A DNA stretch of 64,000 bases from Streptomyces olivochromogenes. Its GTDB lineage: Bacteria; Actinomycetota; Actinomycetes; Streptomycetales; Streptomycetaceae. This document shows positions 1 to 7,184 of this stretch, piece by piece. The stretch lies in assembly GCF_001514115.1 (NCBI RefSeq), contig NZ_KQ948452.1, forward strand, positions 660,460 through 724,459, given 5' to 3'. The notes under the pieces are model-generated. The model made no database searches. It worked only from the letters and a program-made list of their open reading frames with translations, and was not told where the DNA came from. A program made the position numbers and the translations under genes. Numbering within the stretch: position 1 is the stretch's first letter; each line of letters begins with the position of its first letter.

Positions 1-56
1 GCCTTGGCGGAGAGGCGGTCGGGAAGGTCGAACGCGCTGGTGGTCAGGGGGTTCAC
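1..56 (-). CDS. helR: N-terminus of a probable HelR-type RNA polymerase recycling ATPase (partial)
   Basis: Only 19 codons lie in the window; the gene runs off the left edge on the minus strand. The start is a GTG at position 56 with a GGAG motif eight bases upstream. The readable residues are MNPLTTSAFDLPDRLSAKA. From memory this resembles the N-terminus of Streptomyces HelD/HelR UvrD-like helicases, which displace rifamycin from RNA polymerase. No ATPase motif is visible, so the name rests on a short match plus the neighbouring rifamycin-type glycosyltransferase. The stretch from 57 to 209 otherwise contains only the RAE-like repeat and no gene that I can support. Confidence 0.5.
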   Translation of the reverse strand, partial: MNPLTTSAFDLPDRLSAK

Positions 57-98
57 GTCGTTGGCTCCGAATGCTGCGAAGGTGAGGTCGCTCGTGAC

Positions 99-115
99 CC
101 TTGCGCGCGGCAAGG
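99..115 (-). promoter_or_regulatory. Degenerate RAE-like inverted repeat upstream of the helR-like start
   Basis: Arms CCTTGC and GCAAGG are separated by five bases (GCGCG). The arms are those of the rifamycin-associated element seen at 1518-1540, but that element has a single central base. The site lies about 43 bases upstream of the putative helR start. It may be a decayed or variant element, or chance in GC-rich DNA. Confidence 0.35.
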
Positions 116-209
116 CGTCGGGACCGGCGGGTGCGGGTTCTCGTGTGCGGGGTCCTGACGGGGCGGTCCCGTGTGGCTCATGCGTGGCTCATGCGGACAT
201 GCGCGGCTT

Positions 210-1460
210 TTAGCGGCCGGTCGTGCCAGTCGTGCCGGTCATGCCGGTCATGCCGGTCGGGTCGAGGAGAAGCTTCGCGGCCACCGTCGCCCCGTCGGTG
301 CGGATCGTGGGGGCCACGGCCCTCGCTCGTGCGCGGGTCTCGGGGGCCAGGGCCGTGCTGAGCGCGGCCGACAGGGACTCGAAGGTCGGAGTCGGACCGT
401 CGTGGGCCGCGCCGATGCCCAGCTCGGCGACCCGGGCGGCCCAGTACGGCTGGTCCACGATCTGGGGTACGACCACCTGGGGCGCGCCGGCCCGGGCGGC
501 CGTCGTCGTGGTGCCCGCGCCGCCGTGGTGCACGACGGCGGCCACCCTGCCGAACAGCGCCTGCTGGTTGACCTCGCCGACGACGAAACAGTCATCGACG
601 TCGTCGATCGGGGCCAGCTCGGCCCAGCCGCGGGCAAGGAGTACGCGGCGGCCCTGCGCGCGGCTCGCTTCGACGGCCACCCGGGCGATGTCCTTCGGGG
701 CGTGCGCGGCCATGCTGCCGAAGCCCACGTACACCGGCGGTGCGCCCGCCTCCAGGAACGCCTCCAGCCCGTCCGGGAGCGGGCGTTCGTCGGGCAGGAT
801 CCACGCCCCGGTCTGTACGAGGTCGAGATCCGTCAGGTCCTTCCACGGGCCCAGGGCGGGGTCTGCCGCCAGCCACGGCCGCTCGGTGACCGCGTAGTCA
901 CGGACGTTGTCCACCGGTGGCAGGCCGAGCACCGCCCGGTGGCTGTTCTCCGCCTCGCCGTACAGCTCGTTCACGCGCTGGGCGTCCTGCTCCCACAGCA
1001 CCTTGAGGTCGGTCTCCTCCCGCGGGGAGGGCCGGCCCGGCCGCGACTGCGGAGGGAAGTGCCGCGACGGCAGCCCGAACGGATGGAAGCACGCGAACAC
1101 GTAGCGGATGCCCAGTTTCTCGGCCACCGAGCGCGCGCCGGCCGGCATCAGACCGGTCGCCAGCAGCGCGTCACATCCCTCGGCCGCCGCGGTGAGCGTC
1201 TCGTACCTCGCGGCGACCAGCTCGGGCGCGAGCCGGAACGCGTTCGCTGCCGACGGCGGCCTCTCGCCGGTCACCACCGAGCGCACCGACGGGCCGAGCG
1301 GCACCAGCGGCACGCCGACCCGAGCCAGCAGCGCCACGAACTCCTCGTCCGGCGGCGCGCACACCCGCACCTCCGCGCCGAGTTCCCGCAACCCCACCGC
1401 CAGTCCCGCCAGCGGTTCGACGTCCCCGCGCGATCCCCACGTCGACAACAGCACACGCAC
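210..1460 (-). CDS. rgt: GT1-family glycosyltransferase, probable rifamycin-inactivating glycosyltransferase
   Basis: A 416-residue two-domain GT-B enzyme of the macroside/UGT type. The N-terminal acceptor domain begins VLLSTWGSRGDVEPL, the hallmark start of this family, and the donor-sugar domain carries HHGGAGTTTT near residue 311. Such enzymes move glucose from UDP-glucose to a hydroxyl of a small lipophilic acceptor. The frame is open to a GTG at 1514, but the GTG at 1460 is preferred: it has GGGGAG at the right distance and starts the protein exactly at the conserved strand. The exact RAE upstream makes rifamycin the likely substrate. The C-terminus ends in a TGMTGMTGTTGTTG run produced by a 9-base DNA repeat (about 216-260), probably neutral. 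A macrolide or other natural-product acceptor remains possible. Confidence 0.8.
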   Translation of the reverse strand: MRVLLSTWGSRGDVEPLAGLAVGLRELGAEVRVCAPPDEEFVALLARVGVPLVPLGPSVRSVVTGERPPSAANAFRLAPELVAARYETLTAAAEGCDALLATGLMPAGARSVAEKLGIRYVFACFHPFGLPSRHFPPQSRPGRPSPREETDLKVLWEQDAQRVNELYGEAENSHRAVLGLPPVDNVRDYAVTERPWLAADPALGPWKDLTDLDLVQTGAWILPDERPLPDGLEAFLEAGAPPVYVGFGSMAAHAPKDIARVAVEASRAQGRRVLLARGWAELAPIDDVDDCFVVGEVNQQALFGRVAAVVHHGGAGTTTTAARAGAPQVVVPQIVDQPYWAARVAELGIGAAHDGPTPTFESLSAALSTALAPETRARARAVAPTIRTDGATVAAKLLLDPTGMTGMTGTTGTTGR

Positions 1461-1517
1461 TTCGCGACTCCCCGTTTCCGCAGATTCCGGCTTCGGCCGG
1501 TGATTCTGCGGCACGAC

Positions 1518-1540
1518 GGGGGCCTTGCCGCAAGCCCCCC
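1518..1540 (-). promoter_or_regulatory. Rifamycin-associated element (RAE)
   Basis: On the minus strand the site reads GGGGCTTGCGGCAAGGCCCC, which agrees base for base with the RAE inverted repeat as I remember it from rifamycin-resistance genes. A TATA-rich -10-like box (CATATAG, about 1547-1553) lies just upstream in the same orientation, so the element would sit at or just after the transcription start of the glycosyltransferase gene, about 58 bases before its GTG. Confidence 0.8.
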
Positions 1541-1561
1541 GGTGCGCTATATGTTGAGAGT

Positions 1562-1597
1562 GGCAAGGAGTGGGTTACCTCCTTGCCTCTTTCTTTT
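1562..1597. repeat. Perfect 9-bp inverted repeat followed by a T-rich tract
   Basis: GGCAAGGAG (1562-1570) and CTCCTTGCC (1579-1587) flank an 8-base loop, with TCTTTCTTTT following on the plus strand. It looks like a rho-independent terminator read left to right, but there is no plus-strand gene to its left, so it could instead be an operator or insulator between the divergent glycosyltransferase and sigma-factor genes. The stem contains an anti-Shine-Dalgarno string (CCTCCTT). Confidence 0.5.
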
Positions 1598-1729
1598 GCC
1601 GTCGTCTTTTGTCGTCCGCTGCGGAATCGATCGTGGCCCCGGGGCATAGCGGCGGGCGGTCACACACGTCACAAGGGGTACAGGGGCGGGCCGTCAGGGC
1701 CGTCGGAGCAGACCCTCGGGGAAGACTAG

Positions 1730-2296
1730 GTGACGATGGATGCCGAAGCGCAGAAGAGCTTCCGGGAGTTCGTGGCGAATCGGTCGTCCACGCTGTTGAA
1801 GACGGCCGTGCTGCTCAGTGGCGGCGACCGGCACGCCGCCGAGGATCTGCTGCAGAACGCCCTGATCAAGACCGCGGGGCGGTGGCACCGGATCGACGAA
1901 CCCGAGGCGTACGTACGGCAGGTCCTGTACCGCCAGCAGGTGAGCCGCTGGCGGCTGAAGTGGCCCTGGCGCGAGTTGAGCGTCGCCGAGCCGCCCGAGG
2001 GCGGGTTCCACGACACGGACGCCTCGGCCGCCGCGGAGTTGCGGGTCGTGATGCGGGGGGCGCTGGCCCGGCTCACCGCCCGGCAGCGCACCGTGCTCGT
2101 CCTGCGCTACTTCGAGGACCTGCCCGAGGCCGACGTGGCCCGCCTCCTCGGCTGCTCCGTCGGAACCGTACGGTCCACCACCCACCGCTCGCTCGCCCGG
2201 CTGCGCACCCTCGCCCCCGAACTGGCCGCACTCGGCCGGGGAGACGACGAGCGGCCGGCGGCCCGTGACTTCTCGCCGCTGGAGGTGCGCCCGTGA
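1730..2296 (+). CDS. SigE-family ECF RNA polymerase sigma factor
   Basis: A 188-residue extracytoplasmic-function sigma factor. Region 2 is visible in the LLQNALIKTAGRW / EAYVRQVLYRQ segment and region 4 in the LRYFEDLPEADVARLLGCSVGTVRS helix-turn-helix. There is no long extra C-terminal domain. A GTG at 1730 and an ATG at 1736 are both possible starts behind GGGGAAGA; they differ by two residues. The stop overlaps the next gene's GTG by four bases, so the two are translationally coupled. The partner is not a recognisable zinc-binding anti-sigma factor but a membrane-anchored propeller-like protein that may play that role. Confidence 0.88.
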   Translation: MTMDAEAQKSFREFVANRSSTLLKTAVLLSGGDRHAAEDLLQNALIKTAGRWHRIDEPEAYVRQVLYRQQVSRWRLKWPWRELSVAEPPEGGFHDTDASAAAELRVVMRGALARLTARQRTVLVLRYFEDLPEADVARLLGCSVGTVRSTTHRSLARLRTLAPELAALGRGDDERPAARDFSPLEVRP

Positions 2297-3495
2297 ACGT
2301 CGACGACCTCGTCCGAGACTCCTTCCACGAGCAGGCCGCGGATCTCGCCCCGCCGCCCGTGGACTTCGCCGACCGGGTACTGGCCGTCCGACGGCGCCGC
2401 CGGACCCGCACGATTGCGTCCGCCGTCGTGGCCACCGCCGCGGCGGTCGCCGTCGCCGTCGCGATGCCCGTGCTGGGCACCGGCAAGGACGACGTGCGCC
2501 CGGCGAACGTCCTGAACGAGAACGACATCATCGCCCACCCCGGCCAGACCCCACCGCGTGACCTGATCGCGGCCGGGGGAGTCGCGCTGGCCGCGTACTA
2601 CACGCAGACGAACGTCAAGCTGTCGGCCACGCACCACGCCGACGTCCGCACGTACTGGCTCCTCGACGCGCGTACCCGTACGTACGAGAAGACGAAGTGG
2701 TCGTTCGTGGCGGTCGCCCCCGGCCTGCGGACCGCCGCCGTCCTGGAGCGGACACTGCCCGCCAAGCGGATCGGTCTGCTCAACCTGCTCACCGGCAAGG
2801 TGGAACGCTGGATTCCGGTCGACCACACCGTCGGAGCGGTCGCGTTCTCGCCCGACGGCCGCAAACTCGTCGCGACGACCTACAAGAAGAACCCCGATCT
2901 GCATGTCACGCCGAAGGACAATCAGGGCAGCTCCTGGCCGAACTTCCAGGAGCCGGGCCGGACCGGCTTCTATGTCGTCGATGTCGCTTCCGGTAAGGCG
3001 GCGTCCTGGAGCGAGGTGTCGCCCGGCGACGGCAGCGGCCTCAACGACCGCCAGGACTTCGGCTTCAGCCACGACGGAAAGCTGGTCTACACCGGGTTCA
3101 CCACGACACCGGGCCAGTACTTCTACGACTTTCGAGGCCGCCAGGTTCAGGCACCCGCGAACGAGAAGCACCTGCCCTGGTACGTCGACGCGCGGCTGTC
3201 CCCTGACGGCAGGCACGCCGCGGGCGACTTCGCGGGCGGCGCGGAGAACACCGCTTCCGCGATCCTGGACCCCGTCACCGGCAGGCGGATCACGACCGTA
3301 CGCGGGCAGCAACTGCTCGCCTGGGTCGACAACAAGCGCCTGATCGCCTGGGACATCACGCCGGGCTCGAACGAGTTCCACAACCGGCTCGTGGTCGTCG
3401 CCCTGGGCAGCGACAAGGAGGTACCGCTGAGCGGATTCCGGGGCGGCAAGGACGGCGCCGCCGGGCGCTGGACACCGGTCTTCGCCAGGCGCTGA
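2293..3495 (+). CDS. Membrane-anchored beta-propeller-like protein coupled to the ECF sigma factor
   Basis: A 400-residue protein with a short cytoplasmic N-terminus (about 35 residues), one transmembrane helix at roughly 40-60 (ASAVVATAAAVAVAVAMPVLG) and a large outside domain. The latter has repeated FSPDGRK-, FSHDGK- and LSPDGR-type strands, typical of TolB/WD40-like propellers. GTG at 2293 overlaps the sigma-factor stop. The topology (short inner tail, one helix, outer sensor) is that of many anti-sigma factors, so regulation of the upstream sigma factor is a reasonable inference, but I see no classic anti-sigma motif. The stop abuts the stop of the convergent aldolase gene with no gap. 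Confidence 0.75.
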   Translation: MNVDDLVRDSFHEQAADLAPPPVDFADRVLAVRRRRRTRTIASAVVATAAAVAVAVAMPVLGTGKDDVRPANVLNENDIIAHPGQTPPRDLIAAGGVALAAYYTQTNVKLSATHHADVRTYWLLDARTRTYEKTKWSFVAVAPGLRTAAVLERTLPAKRIGLLNLLTGKVERWIPVDHTVGAVAFSPDGRKLVATTYKKNPDLHVTPKDNQGSSWPNFQEPGRTGFYVVDVASGKAASWSEVSPGDGSGLNDRQDFGFSHDGKLVYTGFTTTPGQYFYDFRGRQVQAPANEKHLPWYVDARLSPDGRHAAGDFAGGAENTASAILDPVTGRRITTVRGQQLLAWVDNKRLIAWDITPGSNEFHNRLVVVALGSDKEVPLSGFRGGKDGAAGRWTPVFARR

Positions 3496-4422
3496 TCAGG
3501 CGGCCACCAACTCCTCGTACGCCGCCAGCAGTCCGTCGGTCACCTCGCGGCCGGCGGGCCGCAGCGGCGCGCGGACCGGACCCGCGGGCAGGCCGAGCCG
3601 GCCGAGCAGGGCCTTGGCCGTGACCGTGCCGGGCAGTCCCGACGACATCATCAACTCGATGAGCGGGATGACGCGTTGCTGCCGACGGGCCGCCTCCGCC
3701 GTGTCCCCCGCCTCGAACGCGTCGAGGATCGCGCGGAAGGGGCCAGGGGCGGCGTTCGCCACCGTGCTGATGCAGCCGGTCCCGCCGACCGCCCGCAGCG
3801 CGAGCACCTGCTCGTCGCAGCCCGCGTAGTACGCCAACTCCGTGCGCGCCAGCACCTTCTGGGTGCCCAGGAGGTCGTACGCGCAGTCCTTGACGGCGAC
3901 GATCCGGGGGTGCTCGGCGAGCCGGATCAGGGTGTCGGGCTCGATACGGGTGCCGGTGCGGCCGGGAATGTCGTACAGCGTGAGAGGTAGTCCGGTGGCG
4001 TCGGCGATCTCCCGGAAGTGGGCTTCGACGGCGTCCTGCGGAGGCCTGCTGTAGTACGGCGTCACGACCAACAGGCCGTCCGCGCCCGCCTTTTCGGCCG
4101 CCAGGGCCAGTTCGACGGTGTGCCGCGTGTCGGCGGTGCCGACGCCCGCGACGATCGCGGCCCGGTCGCCGACCGCCTCACGCACGGCGCGTACGAGCGC
4201 GGACTTCTCGGCGTCGGTCGTGGTCGGGGACTCGCCCGTGGTGCCGGACAGGACCAGGCCCTCGCAGCCCGCGCGGACCAGCCGGTCGGCGAGCCGCCCC
4301 GCCCCGTCGAGGTCGAGCGCGCCCGCCTCGGTGAAGGGCGTGACCATCGCGCAGAGCGCACGGCCGAAGGGAGGAGCGGGGGAAGACGCGGAGGGAGGGG
4401 CGGAGGGGGCTGAGGTCGTCAT
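3496..4422 (-). CDS. Dihydrodipicolinate synthase/N-acetylneuraminate lyase family protein
   Basis: A 308-residue class I aldolase of the DapA superfamily. The GTTGESPT loop binds the substrate carboxylate, VTPYYSRPPQ carries the catalytic tyrosine, and IVAVKDCAYD supplies the Schiff-base lysine. It could be a second 4-hydroxy-tetrahydrodipicolinate synthase or an aldolase for another 2-keto acid; its monocistronic setting does not decide. An upstream in-frame GTG at 4458 would add 12 residues; ATG 4422 is preferred because the extension is low-complexity. A near-palindrome GTGAAGCTCCAC (4447-4458) lies just upstream and could be an operator. This is one of three DapA-family genes in the window. 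Confidence 0.8.
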   Translation of the reverse strand: MTTSAPSAPPSASSPAPPFGRALCAMVTPFTEAGALDLDGAGRLADRLVRAGCEGLVLSGTTGESPTTTDAEKSALVRAVREAVGDRAAIVAGVGTADTRHTVELALAAEKAGADGLLVVTPYYSRPPQDAVEAHFREIADATGLPLTLYDIPGRTGTRIEPDTLIRLAEHPRIVAVKDCAYDLLGTQKVLARTELAYYAGCDEQVLALRAVGGTGCISTVANAAPGPFRAILDAFEAGDTAEAARRQQRVIPLIELMMSSGLPGTVTAKALLGRLGLPAGPVRAPLRPAGREVTDGLLAAYEELVAA

Positions 4423-4589
4423 ACGAGTAGTCTCGGCAGCTCCATTGTGAAGCTCCACTTAATTCTTCTACGAGGTAAAGGGAAGCATTGCTACCAGGTG
4501 GCCGCTTTCGCGAGGCCCTGGTGCCAACCCGGCCCCTCATGGGTCACCATGGCGGGAACGGAAGTCGACGGCAGATCGCGGGAGGCGTC

Positions 4590-4736
4590 ATGAGGCTGGG
4601 CAAGGCACTCGCCACCGGAGTCGCGCAAGAGCGGACTCGCGCGGACGAAGACAATCTCCAACTTCCCGAGGAACTCCCCGAGAAAATCGAGGAGCTGGAG
4701 GCGTCCGTGCCCGAAGAGGTCCCGGTCGCCCGATGA
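4590..4736 (+). CDS. Small acidic protein, 48 residues
   Basis: ATG at 4590 follows a GGGAGG motif. The protein starts MRLGKALATG and is rich in Glu and Pro (LPEELPEKIEELEASVPEE), consistent with a short acidic helix. No family is recognised. Its stop overlaps the ATG of the next gene (ATGA), so the two are translationally coupled and may act together. Nothing visible separates this from a genuine small gene; the good ribosome-binding site and overlap argue for it. Confidence 0.65.
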   Translation: MRLGKALATGVAQERTRADEDNLQLPEELPEKIEELEASVPEEVPVAR

Positions 4737-5401
4737 GGCTGCGGCTCCCCGAGGAACGCCCGACGGAGCCGCCGACCGGATACAAGATCGCCCACCCGGT
4801 GCTGTCCCAGGACGGCACCCGGGCCGGGTTCACCGGCGTCTCGCTGGGTGGCGCGGTGCCGTACGGAGTGCTGGACGAGGCGCGCTGCGTCTACGGGCTG
4901 CGGCACCGGGCGCCGCACCGCCGCTGCGACTGCGGTTTCCACTGCGTGCACGACTCGGCCACGGCCGAGGCCATGCTCTGCACCGCCGAGCACCGGGCGG
5001 CCGTCCTCCTGGAGGTCTCCGTCCTCGGCGCCTACATCCGCTTCGAAAAGGGGTTCCGCTACGCCCGCCAGCGGGTGCGGAGCGCGACGGTCGGTCCCTG
5101 CGCCTGCGGCGCGGTGGCCGCCGCGCTCGCGGACGCGGGCTGGGGGCGCCCCGGCTGGCGCGCCCTCGCCGCGGCCTGTGCGGGCTGTGTGCGCGGTCGT
5201 ACGTCCCTGTCGTTGGCGGGGTTCGCGCGGGTGGCTGGTGAAGGGCTGCGGGTCCGCGCCGGGAGCGGGGCCGTGGTCGGGGAGCTGCCCGCCGGGCTCG
5301 GGGTGTCCGAACTCGTGGCCGAGGCGGCACTGCTGCAGGCGCGGCTGGACTGGTTCCAGACCCAGCTGGCACGTCTCGACCAGGGTGGGCCGCAGGGCTG
5401 A
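4733..5401 (+). CDS. Conserved cysteine-rich protein of unknown function
   Basis: A 222-residue soluble protein with Cys clusters: CDCGFHCVH near residue 63, CACG near 123 and CAGCV near 147, a pattern suited to binding zinc. I recognise no enzyme motif. It is translated from an ATG overlapping the stop of the 48-residue upstream gene. The C-terminal third contains a helical stretch (LVAEAALLQARLDWFQTQLARL). After the stop a 13-base tandem repeat begins. Confidence 0.65.
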   Translation: MRLRLPEERPTEPPTGYKIAHPVLSQDGTRAGFTGVSLGGAVPYGVLDEARCVYGLRHRAPHRRCDCGFHCVHDSATAEAMLCTAEHRAAVLLEVSVLGAYIRFEKGFRYARQRVRSATVGPCACGAVAAALADAGWGRPGWRALAAACAGCVRGRTSLSLAGFARVAGEGLRVRAGSGAVVGELPAGLGVSELVAEAALLQARLDWFQTQLARLDQGGPQG

Positions 5402-5410
5402 GTCTCCCTC

Positions 5411-5477
5411 TCTGATTCCCGACTCTGATTCCCGACTCTGATTCCCGACTCCGATTCCCCAACTCCGATTCTCCGAC
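5411..5477. repeat. Tandem 13-14 bp repeat
   Basis: Three exact copies of TCTGATTCCCGAC (5411-5449) are followed by two diverged copies (TCCGATTCCCCAAC and TCCGATTCTCCGAC). The array sits between the Cys-rich gene and the ArsR gene, just upstream of the latter's likely promoter. It is AT-richer than its surroundings. Confidence 0.85.
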
Positions 5478-5525
5478 AACTTGACTCGCCTGGACAAAAA
5501 AAGTGTTCGGTGAGACGGTGGAGTC

Positions 5526-6338
5526 ATGTTGGACGTGACCGTGATCGAGGACGCCGAGGCAGCCGCCGTCTCGCTTGACCCCATACGAGCCCGGCTGCTG
5601 GCCGAGCTGGCCGCCGGGCCCGCGTCGGCCGCCATGCTGGCCGGAAAGGTCGGACTGCCGCGGCAGAAGGTGAACTACCACCTGAAGGCGCTGGAGCGGC
5701 ACGGCCTGGTCGAGCTCGCGGGCGAGCGCCGCAAGGGCAATGTCACCGAGCGGCTGATGCGCGCGACGGCGGCGTCGTACGTCATCTCGCCGCTCGCCCT
5801 CGCCGCCGTGCAGCCCGACCCGGACCGCTTCCGGGACCAGCTCTCGGCCCGCTGGCTGCTCGCCGTCGGTGCCCGGCTGGTCCGGGACGTGGGAGCGCTG
5901 ATCACCGGCGCGACGAAGGCCCGCAAGCGGCTCGCCACCTACGCCCTAGACGGTGAGGTGACCTTCGCCTCCGCCGCCGACCGCGCCGCGTTCATCGAGG
6001 AGCTGACGCAAGGGGTCGGCGCGCTCATCCGCAAGTACCACGACGGGAACGCGGAGGGCGGGCGCGACCACCGGATCGTCGTCGCCGTCCACCCGACGCT
6101 CAAGCCGGAAGCCGTCGCCAAGCTGGAAGCCACCGTCAACTCGGACGCCAAGCCGGAAGGCACCGTCACCCCGGAAGTCACCGCCAAGCCGGAAGCCACC
6201 GTCAACTCGGACGCCAAGCCGGAAGGCACCGTCACCCCGGAAGTCACCGCCAAGCCGGAAGTCAGCGTCGAGGCGGGGGCCGCCGAGACGCCGGAGGCCG
6301 CCCTCGCGGTGGACTCGACCCCGCCCGGCCAGGACTGA
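5526..6338 (+). CDS. ArsR-type winged-helix transcriptional regulator
   Basis: A 270-residue regulator. Residues about 14-75 form a winged helix (DPIRARLLAELAAGPASAAML, then GLPRQKVNYHLKALERHGLV as recognition region). The middle is a helical domain. The C-terminal 60 residues are a Lys/Pro/Glu/Thr-rich tail made of a duplicated 22-residue unit (AKPEATVNSDAKPEGTVTPE and following). It is the first gene of a two-gene unit with the AHSA1-type protein 20 bases downstream, a pairing common in actinomycetes where the regulator controls its SRPBCC partner. ATG 5526 has GGTGGAG upstream. The repeated tail is likely disordered and variable. Confidence 0.82.
   Translation: MLDVTVIEDAEAAAVSLDPIRARLLAELAAGPASAAMLAGKVGLPRQKVNYHLKALERHGLVELAGERRKGNVTERLMRATAASYVISPLALAAVQPDPDRFRDQLSARWLLAVGARLVRDVGALITGATKARKRLATYALDGEVTFASAADRAAFIEELTQGVGALIRKYHDGNAEGGRDHRIVVAVHPTLKPEAVAKLEATVNSDAKPEGTVTPEVTAKPEATVNSDAKPEGTVTPEVTAKPEVSVEAGAAETPEAALAVDSTPPGQD
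6125..6256 (+). repeat. Exact 66-bp tandem duplication inside the ArsR gene
   Basis: Copies at 6125-6190 and 6191-6256 are identical and in frame, each coding for 22 residues; a third, broken copy starts at 6257. Perfect identity at synonymous sites implies a recent slippage or recombination event. Confidence 0.95.
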
Positions 6339-6358
6339 ACCTCAGGAGAACCACCACC

Positions 6359-7093
6359 ATGTCCAAGGAATTCGAGATCGCCCGCGAGTTCGAGGTCGAC
6401 GCCACCCCGGAGCAGATGTGGGAGGCGATCACCACCGGTACCGGCGGCTGGCTGTGGCCGATGGAGTTCGAGCCGCGTCAGGGCGGTACCGGGCCCTTCG
6501 GCTCCACGCTCACCAACTGGGACCCGCCGCACCGCCTCACCAGCCTGGTCGAGGACGTCGAGGGCATCTCCCAGCAGACCCTCAACCAGATCGACGAGAC
6601 CATCGAGCCGCGTGACGACGGCCGCCGGTCGTGGGTGCGGTACGTGCACAGCGGCATCTTCGTCGAGGACTGGGACAACCAGTACGACGGCGCGAGCAAG
6701 CACACGGACTTCTATCTGCACACCCTGCGCCAGTACGTGACGCACTTCGCGGGGCGCCCGGTCGCCTTCGCCACCTTCGACGGGCCCGGCGCGTCCACGG
6801 CGGCCGACGCCTTCGCCGCCGTCGGACGGGCGCTCGGCCTCGCGGACGACACGGCCGAGGGCGCGCGGGTGCAGGCACGGGGACCCGAGGGGCAGCTCCT
6901 CGACGCCGTGGTCGACTACCGCAACCCGTACTTCATCGGGCTGCGCACCGACAACGCCCTCATCCGTTTCTTCGGGCGCAACCACTGGGGTGCCCCCGTC
7001 GGCATGAGCGTCCACGACTTCGCGTCCGACGCCGACGCCAAGCACAACGAGACCGCCTGGAAGGGCTGGCTGAACGAGACGTTCGCCGCCTGA
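6359..7093 (+). CDS. SRPBCC / AHSA1-like (activator of Hsp90 ATPase homologue) protein
   Basis: A 244-residue protein. Residues 1-140 match an AHSA1-type helix-grip domain: it opens with FEIAREFEVDATPEQMWEAI and has WPMEFEPRQGG, a lipophilic-pocket fold in this family. The C-terminal 90 residues form a second, less obvious domain ending in HNETAWKGWLNETF. CAGGAGA lies ten bases before the ATG. It is co-transcribed with the ArsR regulator and ends just before a strong terminator. The ligand is unknown. Confidence 0.82.
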   Translation: MSKEFEIAREFEVDATPEQMWEAITTGTGGWLWPMEFEPRQGGTGPFGSTLTNWDPPHRLTSLVEDVEGISQQTLNQIDETIEPRDDGRRSWVRYVHSGIFVEDWDNQYDGASKHTDFYLHTLRQYVTHFAGRPVAFATFDGPGASTAADAFAAVGRALGLADDTAEGARVQARGPEGQLLDAVVDYRNPYFIGLRTDNALIRFFGRNHWGAPVGMSVHDFASDADAKHNETAWKGWLNETFAA

Positions 7094-7101
7094 CATCGGG
7101 C

Positions 7102-7150
7102 AAGGGAAGAGCCCGGCCCCCCGGACGACGGGGCCGGGCTCTTCCCTTTT
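7102..7150. terminator. Bidirectional rho-independent terminator
   Basis: A 19-base stem (AAGGGAAGAGCCCGGCCCC at 7102-7120 with its complement at 7130-7148) and a 9-base loop ends in TTTT on the plus strand and has AA at the other foot. It separates the convergent AHSA1-type and nuclease genes. Confidence 0.92.
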
Positions 7151-7184
7151 CGGGGCTGTGGCCTCATCCACAGCCCCTACAGGC

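Noticed and set aside
171..1649. Plus-strand frame of 492 residues opposite the glycosyltransferase
   Set aside because: It is Arg-rich GC-shadow sequence without a protein family, while the minus strand encodes a clear GT1 enzyme.
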